From NCBI GenBank assembly GCA_964536415.1, contig CAZHXN010000009.1, positions 1 through 64,000 on the forward strand: a DNA stretch of 64,000 nucleotides, in the 5' to 3' direction. Every line of letters begins with the position of its first letter. The first letter of the stretch is position 1. The notes below the pieces were generated by a model. The model was given only the letters and a program-made list of their open reading frames with translations, made no database searches and was not told the origin of the DNA. A program made the translations under genes and the position numbers. Below, in pieces: positions 1-8,651 of the stretch. Source of the stretch: Trichothermofontia sp964536415. Lineage in GTDB: Bacteria; Cyanobacteriota; Cyanobacteriia; B231.

Positions 1-1
1 A

Positions 2-415
2 CCCGTTGCCCCCGCCCCCGCCCCAACGGGGGCTGCTAACTCCCCCCTCTCTCCCCTTGCCTACGATCGCTTTGCACTGCGGGAGGAGGTGGTGCGGAAT
101 ACAAATCCAATGCGGGCCAAAATTGTGATTGCTTCAATGCTGTACCAAAAATTTACCGGTAGCAGTGAGGATTGGCTATGGTTAAAAGAAAAGAGTCTAG
201 ATACGCTTTTATATAACCTTTTTTGTTATTGTGAAGCCTATGATGAATTGCGCGATCGTCTTTGTATTGCAGCCCGCTTTTTAGACGAACCTGATCTCAA
301 TGAACAAACCGCAGAGGCCATTTGCGCTGCGATGAAACCGTTCTATGACTATATTCAACCTAACGCCGATCGGGTCCATACTTTTGAGGCTATTCTGCAA
401 GGCAAACCCGCCTAA
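2..415 (+). CDS. C-terminal part of an unidentified protein (5'-truncated by window edge)
   Basis: A GTG at 89 would give a 108-residue protein, but the same frame stays open back to base 2. That upstream part encodes a Pro/Ala/Ser-rich stretch leading into LAYDRFALREEVV, which looks like a linker before a helical domain. I therefore read this as the C-terminal end of a larger protein. The last 100 residues look all-alpha, with a Trp/Leu-rich first helix (SSEDWLWLKEKSLDTLL) and a Cys pair in FCYCEAY. I do not recognise the family. It could be a small helical adaptor or effector-associated domain behind a linker, but this is a guess. It ends at TAA 413-415, 85 bp before the pentapeptide-repeat gene on the same strand. 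Confidence 0.5.
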   Translation, partial: PVAPAPAPTGAANSPLSPLAYDRFALREEVVRNTNPMRAKIVIASMLYQKFTGSSEDWLWLKEKSLDTLLYNLFCYCEAYDELRDRLCIAARFLDEPDLNEQTAEAICAAMKPFYDYIQPNADRVHTFEAILQGKPA

Positions 416-500
416 ACTCCTCGGTGACTAGCGACCCCATCTATCTCTTTCTATCTTTTTCTTTTATCCCCTAACCCCTAACCCCCACCTAGATCACCGT

Positions 501-1493
501 ATGGACGTTGAGGAACTACGCAGACGCTATCAAGCAGGTTATACCAACTTCAAAGGCATTAACTTAAGTGGTTTAGATTTGCATGGTATTGATCTGATTG
601 GGGCGAATCTTCAGCATGCTGACCTGCATGGGGCGAATTTAACATTTGCCTATCTCAGCCGTGCTAACCTCACGGGTGCCAATTTAACCGGGGCGAATTT
701 GCGGGGGATCAATCTTAGCCAAGCGAATCTTTCCCAAGCAGCCCTTGCTGATGCGGATCTACATGGTGCCCTCCTTCAAAAAGCCGATCTGCGCAGTGCG
801 GATATGACCCTCGCTAATTTACTAGATGCTAATTTAATTGAAGCAGATCTGCGTAATATCAACCTGGGTGGTGCGAATCTAACAGGGGCAAGTTTGCAAG
901 GAGCAAATTTGCGTTTTGAGCGGCGTAACTATGTGGCTAATTTACGTAGTGCCCTGCTTCATAACACCAATTTAGCTGGGGTTGATTTGAGTGGGGCTGA
1001 TTTGGTACAGGTTGACTTCTCAGGGGCAAACTTACGCTACAGCGTGTTACGAGAAGCTGATTTAAGTGCGGCGAACTTTACGGATGCCATCTTGGAAAAA
1101 GCAATCCTCACAGAAGCCCGCCTCTGGCATACCAACTTCAGTCGCGCCAGTTTGATAGACGCTCGCCTGGAGCGCACGGATCTCACGGAAGCGATCCTGA
1201 CAGAGGCCAACCTCACCGGGGCTGCCCTCACGGAAGCAAAGCTAGAACATGCGGATTTGACGAAGGCCAACCTCTTTCGGGCACGTTTACATCAAGCTAA
1301 CCTCAGTCGTAGCAATTTGCAGGAAGCCAATCTCAAGGAGGCTAGTTTGGTCGAAGCCTATCTCGCCAAAACGAACCTGAGTCGGGCAAATTTGACGGAA
1401 GCCAATTTTGCGAAAGCGGAGATGAGCACAGCTAATTTGCTGGGAGCAACCATGACCGGAACCACGATGCCGGATGGAAAGGTTCGGAGTTAG
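501..1493 (+). CDS. Pentapeptide-repeat protein
   Basis: This 330-residue protein is almost entirely A(D/N)LXX pentapeptide repeats, which fold as a right-handed quadrilateral beta-helix. After a short leader (MDVEELRRRYQAGYTNFKGI) the repeats run from about residue 20 to 320. The spacing is broken once near residues 138-146 (FERRNYVAN), where a loop probably bulges from the helix. No signal peptide, membrane segment or extra domain is visible. Cyanobacteria carry many such proteins, most with unknown roles in cytoplasm or thylakoid lumen; without a signal this copy should be cytoplasmic. The family assignment is firm and the function is unknown. Confidence 0.9.
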   Translation: MDVEELRRRYQAGYTNFKGINLSGLDLHGIDLIGANLQHADLHGANLTFAYLSRANLTGANLTGANLRGINLSQANLSQAALADADLHGALLQKADLRSADMTLANLLDANLIEADLRNINLGGANLTGASLQGANLRFERRNYVANLRSALLHNTNLAGVDLSGADLVQVDFSGANLRYSVLREADLSAANFTDAILEKAILTEARLWHTNFSRASLIDARLERTDLTEAILTEANLTGAALTEAKLEHADLTKANLFRARLHQANLSRSNLQEANLKEASLVEAYLAKTNLSRANLTEANFAKAEMSTANLLGATMTGTTMPDGKVRS

Positions 1494-1518
1494 CTGGGGT
1501 GCCTCTCTCTTGTGCGAC

Positions 1519-1640
1519 CCTTACCCTCAATCTCTCTCCCAGAAAGGGAGAGGGACTTGCAAATCCGGCTCCCCTTCGCCCCATCCCCCTGCAAACGGGG
1601 GGTTAGGGGCTGGGGGATAAGGGCTGCCTGTTGCCTAACG
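1519..1640. repeat. Dispersed GC-rich intergenic repeat, copy A (type I)
   Basis: This copy follows the pentapeptide gene. It holds two nested inverted repeats: a CTCTCCC...GGGAGAG arm pair around an AGAAA loop, and a CCCCCTGCAAACGGGGGG-like arm pair, joined by GGCTCCCCTTCGCCCC. The same modules recur near 11.0 kb and 14.6 kb. It probably folds as RNA and may act as a terminator for the upstream gene. No coding potential is seen. Confidence 0.7.
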
Positions 1641-2601
1641 GGGATGCTCTCGATTACATCGCCAGATCCGCAGGCTCCGATCGCGGCTAGCACTCACAAT
1701 CTGGAAGGATAAGTCAGCACTCATGGCGCTCATGGCGATTGCATGGATAGAGTTTGTATGACCTGATAAGCTCACGAGGGAAGGCTGAATACCTGCATTG
1801 GCGATCGGCCAAAGTTTGAGCACAGCATCCCACCCCGCACTGATTAAAAAACGCGCTCCTGTCCAGGGAGCAGAGCCTCTCCCAAGGGGACTAAAACTGA
1901 GGGCAGAGACAGACCAGGAATGGGCCGATAGGGTTTGCTTCAGTTGCCCCTGCGCCAGATCCCAAAGCTTAATGGTGCGATCGTCACCACTGGTAGCTAA
2001 GGTTTTGCTATCCGGACTAAAGGCCACCGCCAACACACTATCTAAACACACTATCTATATGATCGGTCAGGGTTCGCTGAGGGGTAACCGTAAGCTTATG
2101 GTTATCGGTCTGAATACGCCAAAGACAAACGCTGCGATCGCTACTGCCACTGGCTAACCAAGTCCCATCGGGACTAAACGTCAGGGCATTTACCGGTAAT
2201 CGATGTTGGGGCAAGGTCGTCACCAGTTCCCCTGTCCGCAGATCCCAAAGCCGAATCGTTTTATCGCTGCTGCCGCTGGCCAGGAAGGGCTGCTGTGGGT
2301 GCAGGGTCATGGTTTTTACCACCTGCGTATGCCCTGCTGTCGTGACAATCCCCACCTTATCTGATTGCACCGAATAGACCCGCAGTTTATCGGCACTCAC
2401 CCCATGCTTACCCGTGTTGGCCGAGGGGATCACCTGGAATAGGACTGTATTAATACAGTAGGTCCCTGCGGTGAGAAAGTCCAATTGCCGCCCCTCTTCG
2501 CCACCATTACTGAGAAACTTGCGGGCATCCTGAAAATTATCACAGGGTACGACCTTTCCCAGAATGCGTTCTGGTGGAATTGCTGCGGATGATTTCTCTC
2601 G
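1635..2601 (-). pseudogene. WD40-repeat protein gene, frameshifted and probably 5'-truncated
   Basis: Two minus-strand frames, 2601-2038 and 2051-1635, encode consecutive WD40 repeats (ASGSSDKTIRLWDLRTGELV, SGDDRTIKLWDLAQGQL, SASRDRSLRIWRC). They join as LTDHIDSV/LAVAFSPD if a 13-bp duplication at 2032-2057 is removed. The duplicated AACACACTATCTA shifts the frame and creates a premature TAG. Upstream of the first repeat the frame stays open to a TAA at 2602-2604 without a convincing start, so the 5' end also looks lost. A full propeller needs about seven blades and only five or six are recognisable. Such proteins usually form protein-binding scaffolds in cyanobacteria. Most likely a decayed gene. 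Confidence 0.75.
2032..2057. repeat. 13-bp perfect tandem duplication inside the WD40 gene
   Basis: AACACACTATCTA occurs twice in a row, at 2032-2044 and 2045-2057. Removing one unit restores a continuous WD40 reading frame on the minus strand, so the duplication is the probable inactivating event. Confidence 0.95.
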
Positions 2602-2683
2602 TTAGGCGCTTTGGCCTAAAATACAACATCAGGCTAGGATAAAAATATCCATATAAAACGCTCGATTGTAAAGGAATATAGTA

Positions 2684-3166
2684 ATGGACCTCCATGCCGT
2701 TAACCTCACATTACCAGAAGGCAGCAACCTGATTCTGGGCCAAAGCCATTTTATTAAAACCGTTGAAGATCTTTATGAAGTATTAGTCGGGACTTCTTCC
2801 CAGGTTAAGTTTGGTTTAGCCTTTTGTGAAGCATCGGGTCCCTGTTTAATTCGTGCGGTGGGGAATGATGAGGCATTGCAGGCTACTGCGATCGCCAATG
2901 CCCAAGCGATCGCTGCCGGTCACAGCTTTATTATTCTGCTCAAGGACGCCTATCCCATCAATTTTCTCAATGGTATTAAACAATGCCCGGAAGTTTGCTC
3001 AATCTACTGTGCAACGGCTAATCCAGTTCAGGTAATTGTTGCAGAAACTGAGCAGGGACGCGGCATTTTGGGTGTGATTGATGGGGCCTCACCCCAGGGG
3101 GTAGAAGGTCCGACCGAGATTGAAGCGCGGCGATCGTTCCTCCGCCAAATTGGTTACAAACTTTAA
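2684..3166 (+). CDS. Adenosine-specific kinase family protein (DUF355)
   Basis: The 160-residue protein matches the DUF355/adenosine-specific kinase family over its full length. Family features visible are the N-terminal strand PEGSNLILGQSHFIKTVEDL, the FGLAFCEASGPCLIR core, the GHSFIILLKDAYPINFLN segment and the C-terminal GVIDGASPQGVE glycine turn. An archaeal member was reported to bind adenosine and related nucleosides; the cyanobacterial role is not established. The ATG at 2684 has an AAGGAA ribosome-binding site about 10 bases upstream. The gene stands alone between divergent or convergent neighbours, so it is probably monocistronic. Confidence 0.8.
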   Translation: MDLHAVNLTLPEGSNLILGQSHFIKTVEDLYEVLVGTSSQVKFGLAFCEASGPCLIRAVGNDEALQATAIANAQAIAAGHSFIILLKDAYPINFLNGIKQCPEVCSIYCATANPVQVIVAETEQGRGILGVIDGASPQGVEGPTEIEARRSFLRQIGYKL

Positions 3167-3274
3167 AAAATTTCTGCACAAATCTTAACGTAGGGGCGGA
3201 TTTTCCCAAAAATTTGGCCAGAAAACCAACCCTCTCAATAAACCTGCCCATTTCTAGATATTGAGTTACACCTC

Positions 3275-3411
3275 TCTTCCCCTCATCCCTAAATCCCTTC
3301 GCCCTTTCTGGGAGAAGGGACTTTAGCCCACAACCCTTGCTCGATGAATACCTTGCCCGCTTTGGGAGCGGGGGTGAGGTGAGAGTGCTTCGAGTTTTGT
3401 CAGCCCATCAG
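3275..3411. repeat. Dispersed GC-rich intergenic repeat, copy B (type II)
   Basis: This sequence contains CCCTAAATCCCTTC, then GGGAGAAGGGACTTTAG, then GCTCGATGAATACCTTGCCCGC, ending in GTTTTGTCAG. The same order of modules returns near 11.15 kb and 25.95 kb. It lies between convergent genes (kinase-like gene and recG) and could terminate both. Confidence 0.65.
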
Positions 3412-3438
3412 AATTATACCCAAAGTCCAAATCATCCA

Positions 3439-6054
3439 TCAAATCAAAATTGCACCGCCCAACAATCGTTGATAGCGATAGATTAACTCCTGTTTCATTA
3501 ACGGCCAACGTTCCAGAGTGGGATCTTGTTGCATCACCCGCTCCGCCGCCTCACGGGCCAGATTTAAGATTTCTTGATCATCCAATAGACTAGCTAGGGC
3601 AAAATCCGGTAAACCCGATTGGCGTGTGCCCAACACCTCTCCTGGTCCCCGGAATCGCAGGTCCATTTCCGAAATAAAAAAGCCATCCTGGGACTGTTCC
3701 AACACCCGTAACCGTTGTTGGGCCACCTCTGACTTAGCACTACTCATCAATAAACAATAGGACTGCTGTGCCCCTCGCCCGACTCGACCGCGCAATTGGT
3801 GCAATTGAGACAGGCCAAACCGTTCCGCATGTTCAATCAGCATCACCGTGGCATTGGGGATATCAACCCCCACCTCAATCACCGTTGTGGAAACCAAAAT
3901 GTGCAGTTGTTTATCCCGAAATTGGTTAATCACAACATCCTTATCGGCTGAACTCATGCGGCCATGCAATAACCCCACCTGAAACTCCGGGAAAATCACT
4001 TCTTGGAGCCGTTGATATTCTGCTGTGGCCGATTTTAGATCCAGCTTTTCCGATTCTTCCACCAGGGGAAGCACGACATACACCTGACGACCCTGGGCAA
4101 TTTCCCGGCGCATTAGGTCATAGGCATGGGGCCGATCGCGGTTGAATAACACCGTAGTTTGAATCGCCTGTCGACCGGGGGGCAATTCATCAATTTGACT
4201 CACATCTAAATCGCCGTGTAGGGTTAAGGTCAGCGTCCGGGGAATGGGCGTCGCCGTCATCGTTAACACATGGGGATCGATGCCCTTTTGTTGGAGTTTA
4301 GCCCGTTGTTCAACCCCAAAGCGGTGTTGCTCATCAATCACAATGAGACCTAATTGGTGAAATTGCACGGTATCTTGAATGAGGGCATGGGTACCGACAA
4401 TCAGGGGAAGTTCACCCGTTGCCAATTGACGATAAATTTCCCGCCGTTTTGCTGTCCGCGTTGACCCTGTGAGCAGTTCTACTGGGAGTTGCAAGAGGTT
4501 GAACCACTCCACTAATTTGCGATAGTGCTGCTCTGCTAGGACTTCCGTGGGAGCCATCATGGCCCCCTGATACCCTGCCTGGATGGCCGCCAATAGGGCT
4601 ACTACCGCAACTATCGTTTTCCCAGACCCCACATCCCCCTGCACCAGACGATTCATGGGGTGGGGCTGTTGTAAGTCGGTGAGAATCTCGTTAATAACCC
4701 GCTGCTGTGCACCAGTGAGTTGAAAGGGGAGCAGTTGATAGAACTGGTCGATCAGTTTGCCCGTGGGAGGCAGGGCAACACTGCGCTGGCTCTGGCGTTG
4801 TTGGTGTCGCCGTTGTAGCAGACTCAGTTGTAAGTAGAAAAATTCCTCGAACACCAGCCGCCGCCGGGCCAGGGCACCGCTGTCAGGATCAGGGGGATAA
4901 TGAATGTGGGCGATCGCGGTGGGTAAGTCAATCAGGCCATACTTCTGGCGCAGGGCTTGAGGCAAGGGGTCCTTGAGTTGTTTCGCCGCAGTCAGCGCCG
5001 CCAACACCGCCCGTCGGATGACATCGGCCCCGATATTACCCGTGAGGGAATAGACCGGCACCACACGCCCCACCTTCAGCGAAGTAATCTGGCTGCCCTG
5101 GTGATCGAGGACCTCGATTTCCGCTTGCTTGATCGTTAACCCATACTTACTGTCCTTAACCAAGCCAGAGGCCGCCACGATCGCCCCTGGGGGATAGCGC
5201 CGCCGCTGTTGCTCCTGCCAGCTGCGATTGGCAAACCGTGCTCCTGGCATAAAGCGACTAAGCTTAATTTGACCTGTATGGTCTTGGAGAACCCATTCCA
5301 GAATCGTTAGTTGCCTATTGCGAGGACTGGTGAAACAGTTACAGCGCTTGACCGTAGCCACGATCGTCACCGTTTCCCCTGGCCCCAGATCCCGAATGGT
5401 GACCTGACGAGCATAGTCAATGTAATCCCGTGGGAAGTAGTACAAGAGATCCCGAACGGTGATTAACCCCAATTCACCCAATTGTTTTGCCCGCCGGGGA
5501 CCCACACCATTGAGATGGGTGAGGGCTTGATCCAGAGCAAGACTCTGCTGCCCCTGGCTCTGACGGGGAATCAGGTCCATAGTACGGGGCCGTTTTGCCG
5601 GAGGTGTCGCGAGGGCCTCTCCCCTGCTGCTTTGACTTGTGGGGTAGGCGTTCCGCCTGCCCATATCGCTCATCTCCCGCCTGCCTGTATCTCCACCCGT
5701 ATTCCCAATCACTTGCGTACCGCTCTCATCAGCCGGAGTATCCGTCGCAAGGGCCAAACTTAGCTGCTGAGCTGCTTCCCACGATCGCCGGGTTTGGTAG
5801 ATTACATTGCGGGTTTCGGCGACCAGGTGTTGGCGTTGGGCAAAGGTCAGGTCCGGATAGCGGGCATAGCGATCGGCGAGGCGTTGCCAGCGTTCCTGGT
5901 GATCGGCGGGAATGTGCCCACTCGACTGGCGGAGGCTCAGGTTGAGAAATTCACTAAAGCGATATTGACGGCCCACGAGGTTGTTGAACCCCTGTTCCGC
6001 TTCTTTTGCCAATGCTTTCTGGAGCCTTGGCCAATCGGGCTGCTCAGGTATCAC
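3439..6054 (-). CDS. recG: ATP-dependent DNA helicase RecG
   Basis: RecG remodels stalled replication forks and branched recombination intermediates. The protein has 871 residues, longer than the roughly 690 of E. coli RecG because of an N-terminal extension of about 190 residues seen in cyanobacterial homologues. Next come the wedge/OB domain (LTHLNGVGPRRAKQLGELGL onward), Walker A GDVGSGKT near residue 475, the DEAH-like box IDEQHRFG near residue 570, motif III TATPIPRT, and the helicase C-terminal lobe with TTVIEVGVDIPNA and QLRGRVGRG. Residues about 105-155 are low-complexity and include RRNAYPTSQSSRGEALATPP, encoded over a small palindrome at 5646-5658, so that linker probably derives from a genomic repeat. 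It is followed by the broken Uma2 gene on the same strand. Confidence 0.95.
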   Translation of the reverse strand: MIPEQPDWPRLQKALAKEAEQGFNNLVGRQYRFSEFLNLSLRQSSGHIPADHQERWQRLADRYARYPDLTFAQRQHLVAETRNVIYQTRRSWEAAQQLSLALATDTPADESGTQVIGNTGGDTGRREMSDMGRRNAYPTSQSSRGEALATPPAKRPRTMDLIPRQSQGQQSLALDQALTHLNGVGPRRAKQLGELGLITVRDLLYYFPRDYIDYARQVTIRDLGPGETVTIVATVKRCNCFTSPRNRQLTILEWVLQDHTGQIKLSRFMPGARFANRSWQEQQRRRYPPGAIVAASGLVKDSKYGLTIKQAEIEVLDHQGSQITSLKVGRVVPVYSLTGNIGADVIRRAVLAALTAAKQLKDPLPQALRQKYGLIDLPTAIAHIHYPPDPDSGALARRRLVFEEFFYLQLSLLQRRHQQRQSQRSVALPPTGKLIDQFYQLLPFQLTGAQQRVINEILTDLQQPHPMNRLVQGDVGSGKTIVAVVALLAAIQAGYQGAMMAPTEVLAEQHYRKLVEWFNLLQLPVELLTGSTRTAKRREIYRQLATGELPLIVGTHALIQDTVQFHQLGLIVIDEQHRFGVEQRAKLQQKGIDPHVLTMTATPIPRTLTLTLHGDLDVSQIDELPPGRQAIQTTVLFNRDRPHAYDLMRREIAQGRQVYVVLPLVEESEKLDLKSATAEYQRLQEVIFPEFQVGLLHGRMSSADKDVVINQFRDKQLHILVSTTVIEVGVDIPNATVMLIEHAERFGLSQLHQLRGRVGRGAQQSYCLLMSSAKSEVAQQRLRVLEQSQDGFFISEMDLRFRGPGEVLGTRQSGLPDFALASLLDDQEILNLAREAAERVMQQDPTLERWPLMKQELIYRYQRLLGGAILI

Positions 6055-6082
6055 TGGGTTATGCCTGTTGAGAATTCAAAAT

Positions 6083-7015
6083 TCAAAATGCTGGCAGGGC
6101 GGGTTTATTAATCGGATCGGTGGGGCGTACATCCTGACCTTGTTGCAGTCCTTCTTCCTTCGCCTCACGGTAAACGCGGGTTTCCTCCAGGGTGGTTCCC
6201 GTCAGTCCCAGCATGGCTTCGACCTCCTCGCGGCTGAGTGTCGTGAACTTGTACACCACGATCGTGGTGACTATCTCTATTATCTCGCTTGCCGTCAGGA
6301 TGTCAGGTGGGGTCTGCTGCACACGGGCGATGATCTCCCTAGCCTCACTCGCCATCTGCGGCTCCGGCAAAATCGTCAGTTGCATCAGCCGAATGCCGAC
6401 GGAGGCAGCAGCCTGCTCTGGGGTCAGTTCGTCCAGGTAGATACGTTTGATGTTGGGACTGTTGAGTAGAGCTTGGTGAAAGATTTGTTGTGGCGTCAGT
6501 GTCAATTGAACCCCTGCAATTATCTTAAGCTGGCGATCGCTTCTACAAACTTCTGGCTCTTGTTGGGGGGTAAACGTTAAAACGGAATAATCATCCGGAT
6601 CAAGCATCCATCCTAATTGGCTGCCATATTTCAAACAATGCAGAATATTGTCAATGACACGGTTGACCTTTTGATCCGGTGAAAGAATTTCGATTGTCCA
6701 ATCAGGTGCTTCAGTAAAGTCATCCTCCGGTTCACCTAATTCATTCAAATTAATTCGATTCCACGCAATGACGGCGACATCAGGCACAATGGAACGCCCC
6801 CCAAAGGTACATTGCAACTCAGGCAAGGCTGTATAGTCAGCCGTTTTGCTGTCAATTTGAATCAAAAGGCGTTTTTGTAGGATAGAGTGTCAAGTTTTAG
6901 GCATGGGTTTTTGCATTGCGATCCCATCCACGTATTCCCATGCCGGAGAATCCTCCAAATATGGCAATTTAAGGAAATCCTCAAGGGAGAGAACCTGAGT
7001 TAAGGAAGTCGGCAT
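6083..7015 (-). pseudogene. Uma2-family nuclease fused to Rpn/DUF2887-type tail, interrupted by a nonsense codon
   Basis: The first ATG (7013-7015) opens MPTSLTQVLSLEDFLKLPYL, the usual Uma2 N-terminus. The frame runs to a TGA at 6890-6892, where homologues normally carry a basic residue (KPMPKT-stop-HSILQKRL). It then continues unbroken to 6083 with the PD-(D/E)XK core RSIVPDVAVIAW and DWTIEILSPDQK. After the Uma2 end (VQLTLTPQQIF, near 6475) the protein switches to NSPNIKRIYLDELTPEQAA...IVVYKFTTLSREEVEAMLGL, which is the C-terminal half of Rpn/DUF2887 putative transposase/nuclease proteins. So this is a chimera with one stop. Without readthrough only a 260-residue product lacking the N-terminal part could start at a TTG (6865). 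The TGA may be real or a sequencing error. Confidence 0.75.
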
Positions 7016-7534
7016 TGGTTCATGCAAGAAGTTGATTTCATGCACTCATGATAACACTAGAGTCATATACAGTAGCGCTCAGTACTCCGTAAGTTAGGCT
7101 AAACACTTCATGACCTAGCAATCATTCCACAATGCTCCTGTGTTGGGTCTTTCGCGATCGATATAATGCACGTCCGACAGTTTACTAAACCTCTTCGGGA
7201 AAACCCTTAAACTCCTAGCCCTCTTTTGTCACCTCAGGGGAAGTAAAATTGTTCTAACACCGGGGAAGGCTTGTCAGCCATGCTTTCTGACGTTGAGTTC
7301 CTAGCAGATACCTAACGATTTAGGGATGTGTTAGGAGCTGAGTGCTGTAACCCATAGCTTATAAGGACTCACAGCTTTTGATCGTTTTTTGCCTGCTCAG
7401 AGTAAAAAAAGAGCGCTACAGCGGTTCCCGCTCCAGTGAGGCCCGCCGCCCCAACATCCGTTCAAGCTATTTGCGGTAGATTTCTGCTGTCATTGCCGCT
7501 GGACTTCCTGCCCGATCCCCTCACCCAACCAGAG
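7016..7534. other. Intergenic region, 519 bp, no protein gene seen
   Basis: No protein with family-like sequence is visible in any frame. The left 200 bp lie upstream of the Uma2 gene and should carry its promoter. The middle contains a candidate structured RNA, listed separately. The right part includes an A-run (AAAAAAAG) and GC-rich sequence running into the 3' end of the methyltransferase gene. Confidence 0.5.
7256..7396 (+). ncRNA. Candidate small structured RNA
   Basis: Downstream of a -10-like TAAAAT (7244-7249) lies a stretch able to form a long imperfect hairpin: TTCCTAGCAGATACCTAA pairs with TTTAGGGATGTGTTAGGA around a CGA loop. A second stem (AGCTGAGT with ACTCACAGCT) follows, then TTTTGATCGTTTTTT. 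A long hairpin with a central bulge and a T-rich end resembles a small RNA such as 6S RNA, but I cannot match the sequence to a known family and no clear -35 box is present. Treat as a structural candidate only. Confidence 0.25.
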
Positions 7535-8224
7535 CTATATCCCCCCGCGCTCATGCAACCACGGACGGGCGATCGTCCAATGACGATCGGAAGATTGATA
7601 AACCTGCACATGTGCTAACCCTACCGTTTGCACCATTGCCTCAACTTCTGCCAACGTAAACGCTGCACAAAGGGAATCATGAAACAATTGGGCCTGGTGA
7701 GCATCATACTCTGGGCCAATGCGGGCCACCAACGCCGCCACCTCCCCCCGATCCGCCGGACGCAACAAGTCCCGTAACAGAATGCCTCCCCCCGGCTTCA
7801 AGACCCGCTGTAACTCGCGCAGGCAGGGCAGGGGATCGGGCAAATGATGGACAATGCTGTTGGAAATCACCAGATCAAACTGGGCATCGTTGTAGGGTAA
7901 TTGCTTCGCGTCTACCCATTCCAGAGAAATTTGGGCCTGACAGCCGGCTGCCTGCACATTATTGGCCCCCACCTTGAGCATATTTTCTGACAAGTCGATC
8001 GCCACGATCTGCCACTGAGGACGCCGCTGAGCGATCAGAATCGGAATCCTGGCTGTACCTGTGCCCAGATCCAGAACCTTCACTGGGTCTTGCCAGGTAT
8101 CTGGGGGACCCAGGGCGATCGCTAATTCCGCAAAATCCGTATTCACCGCCGTGAAATCCATCGCATCATAGGCAATCGCCTCCGCCCAGGTATCCATCAC
8201 CTCTGGCTCCAAAGTCCGCTCCAT
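7535..8224 (-). CDS. Class I SAM-dependent methyltransferase
   Basis: This 229-residue protein has the Rossmann-fold methyltransferase signature: motif I VLDLGTGTARIPI (about residues 49-61), the acidic residue after strand 2 (IVAIDLSENML), WVDAKQLPYNDAQFDLVISN (motifs II-III) and the post-motif HHLPDPLPCLRELQRVLKPGG. This is the UbiE/COQ5-like Methyltransf_11 pattern. The substrate cannot be told from sequence; small-molecule methylation is typical. It begins at ATG 8224. A 519-bp gap separates its 3' end from the Uma2 gene, so it is likely transcribed alone. Confidence 0.85.
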   Translation of the reverse strand: MERTLEPEVMDTWAEAIAYDAMDFTAVNTDFAELAIALGPPDTWQDPVKVLDLGTGTARIPILIAQRRPQWQIVAIDLSENMLKVGANNVQAAGCQAQISLEWVDAKQLPYNDAQFDLVISNSIVHHLPDPLPCLRELQRVLKPGGGILLRDLLRPADRGEVAALVARIGPEYDAHQAQLFHDSLCAAFTLAEVEAMVQTVGLAHVQVYQSSDRHWTIARPWLHERGGI

Positions 8225-8651
8225 CCTGGCCCTCCCACTTAGTTTGACTCATTGCCCGTTATGGCGGCTCCCGCCGGGTTCGGCTAGATTGTTAGCCGCT
8301 CATGAGTTTCTTGACAATCCCAATTTTTACGTTATTGTTTAGCCACAACTCAACCCTGATTGCGTTGTGCCACTATTGATAGTGGCAAGGACTCTCTTTT
8401 ATAGATTGTTCACCCCACAGGTAGTATTGTGGCTTTTTGGTACGGGTTCTGAGGCTGCCTCACCGTGCGATTAAGCCGCCTTTTTAACCGCAGCTTTACC
8501 CTTAGTGTTTTTAAGGTCAGTCTTTTTAGCTCTATTTTGATTTTGTATTTGTAAAGACTAGTCAACTGTTATTCACATGTTATTCACAATGCCTATCCGT
8601 TTGCCCCCACCGTTATCCCCCCTTACTCCAAACGATAATCGGGAAGCGCTT
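8225..8651. other. Intergenic region between divergent genes, 427 bp
   Basis: This holds the divergent promoters of the methyltransferase and the RTX gene. It contains a perfect 8-bp inverted repeat with a 2-base loop (GCCACTATTGATAGTGGC, 8369-8386) that could be an operator or small hairpin. It also holds an 11-bp tandem duplication (8567-8588) next to the possible upstream ATG at 8577. No protein gene is seen. Confidence 0.6.
8567..8588. repeat. 11-bp perfect tandem duplication
   Basis: TGTTATTCACA is repeated head-to-tail at 8567-8577 and 8578-8588. The junction creates the ATG at 8577, an alternative upstream start for the RTX-type gene. That ATG lacks a ribosome-binding site, which is one reason to prefer the start at 8652. 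Confidence 0.95.
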
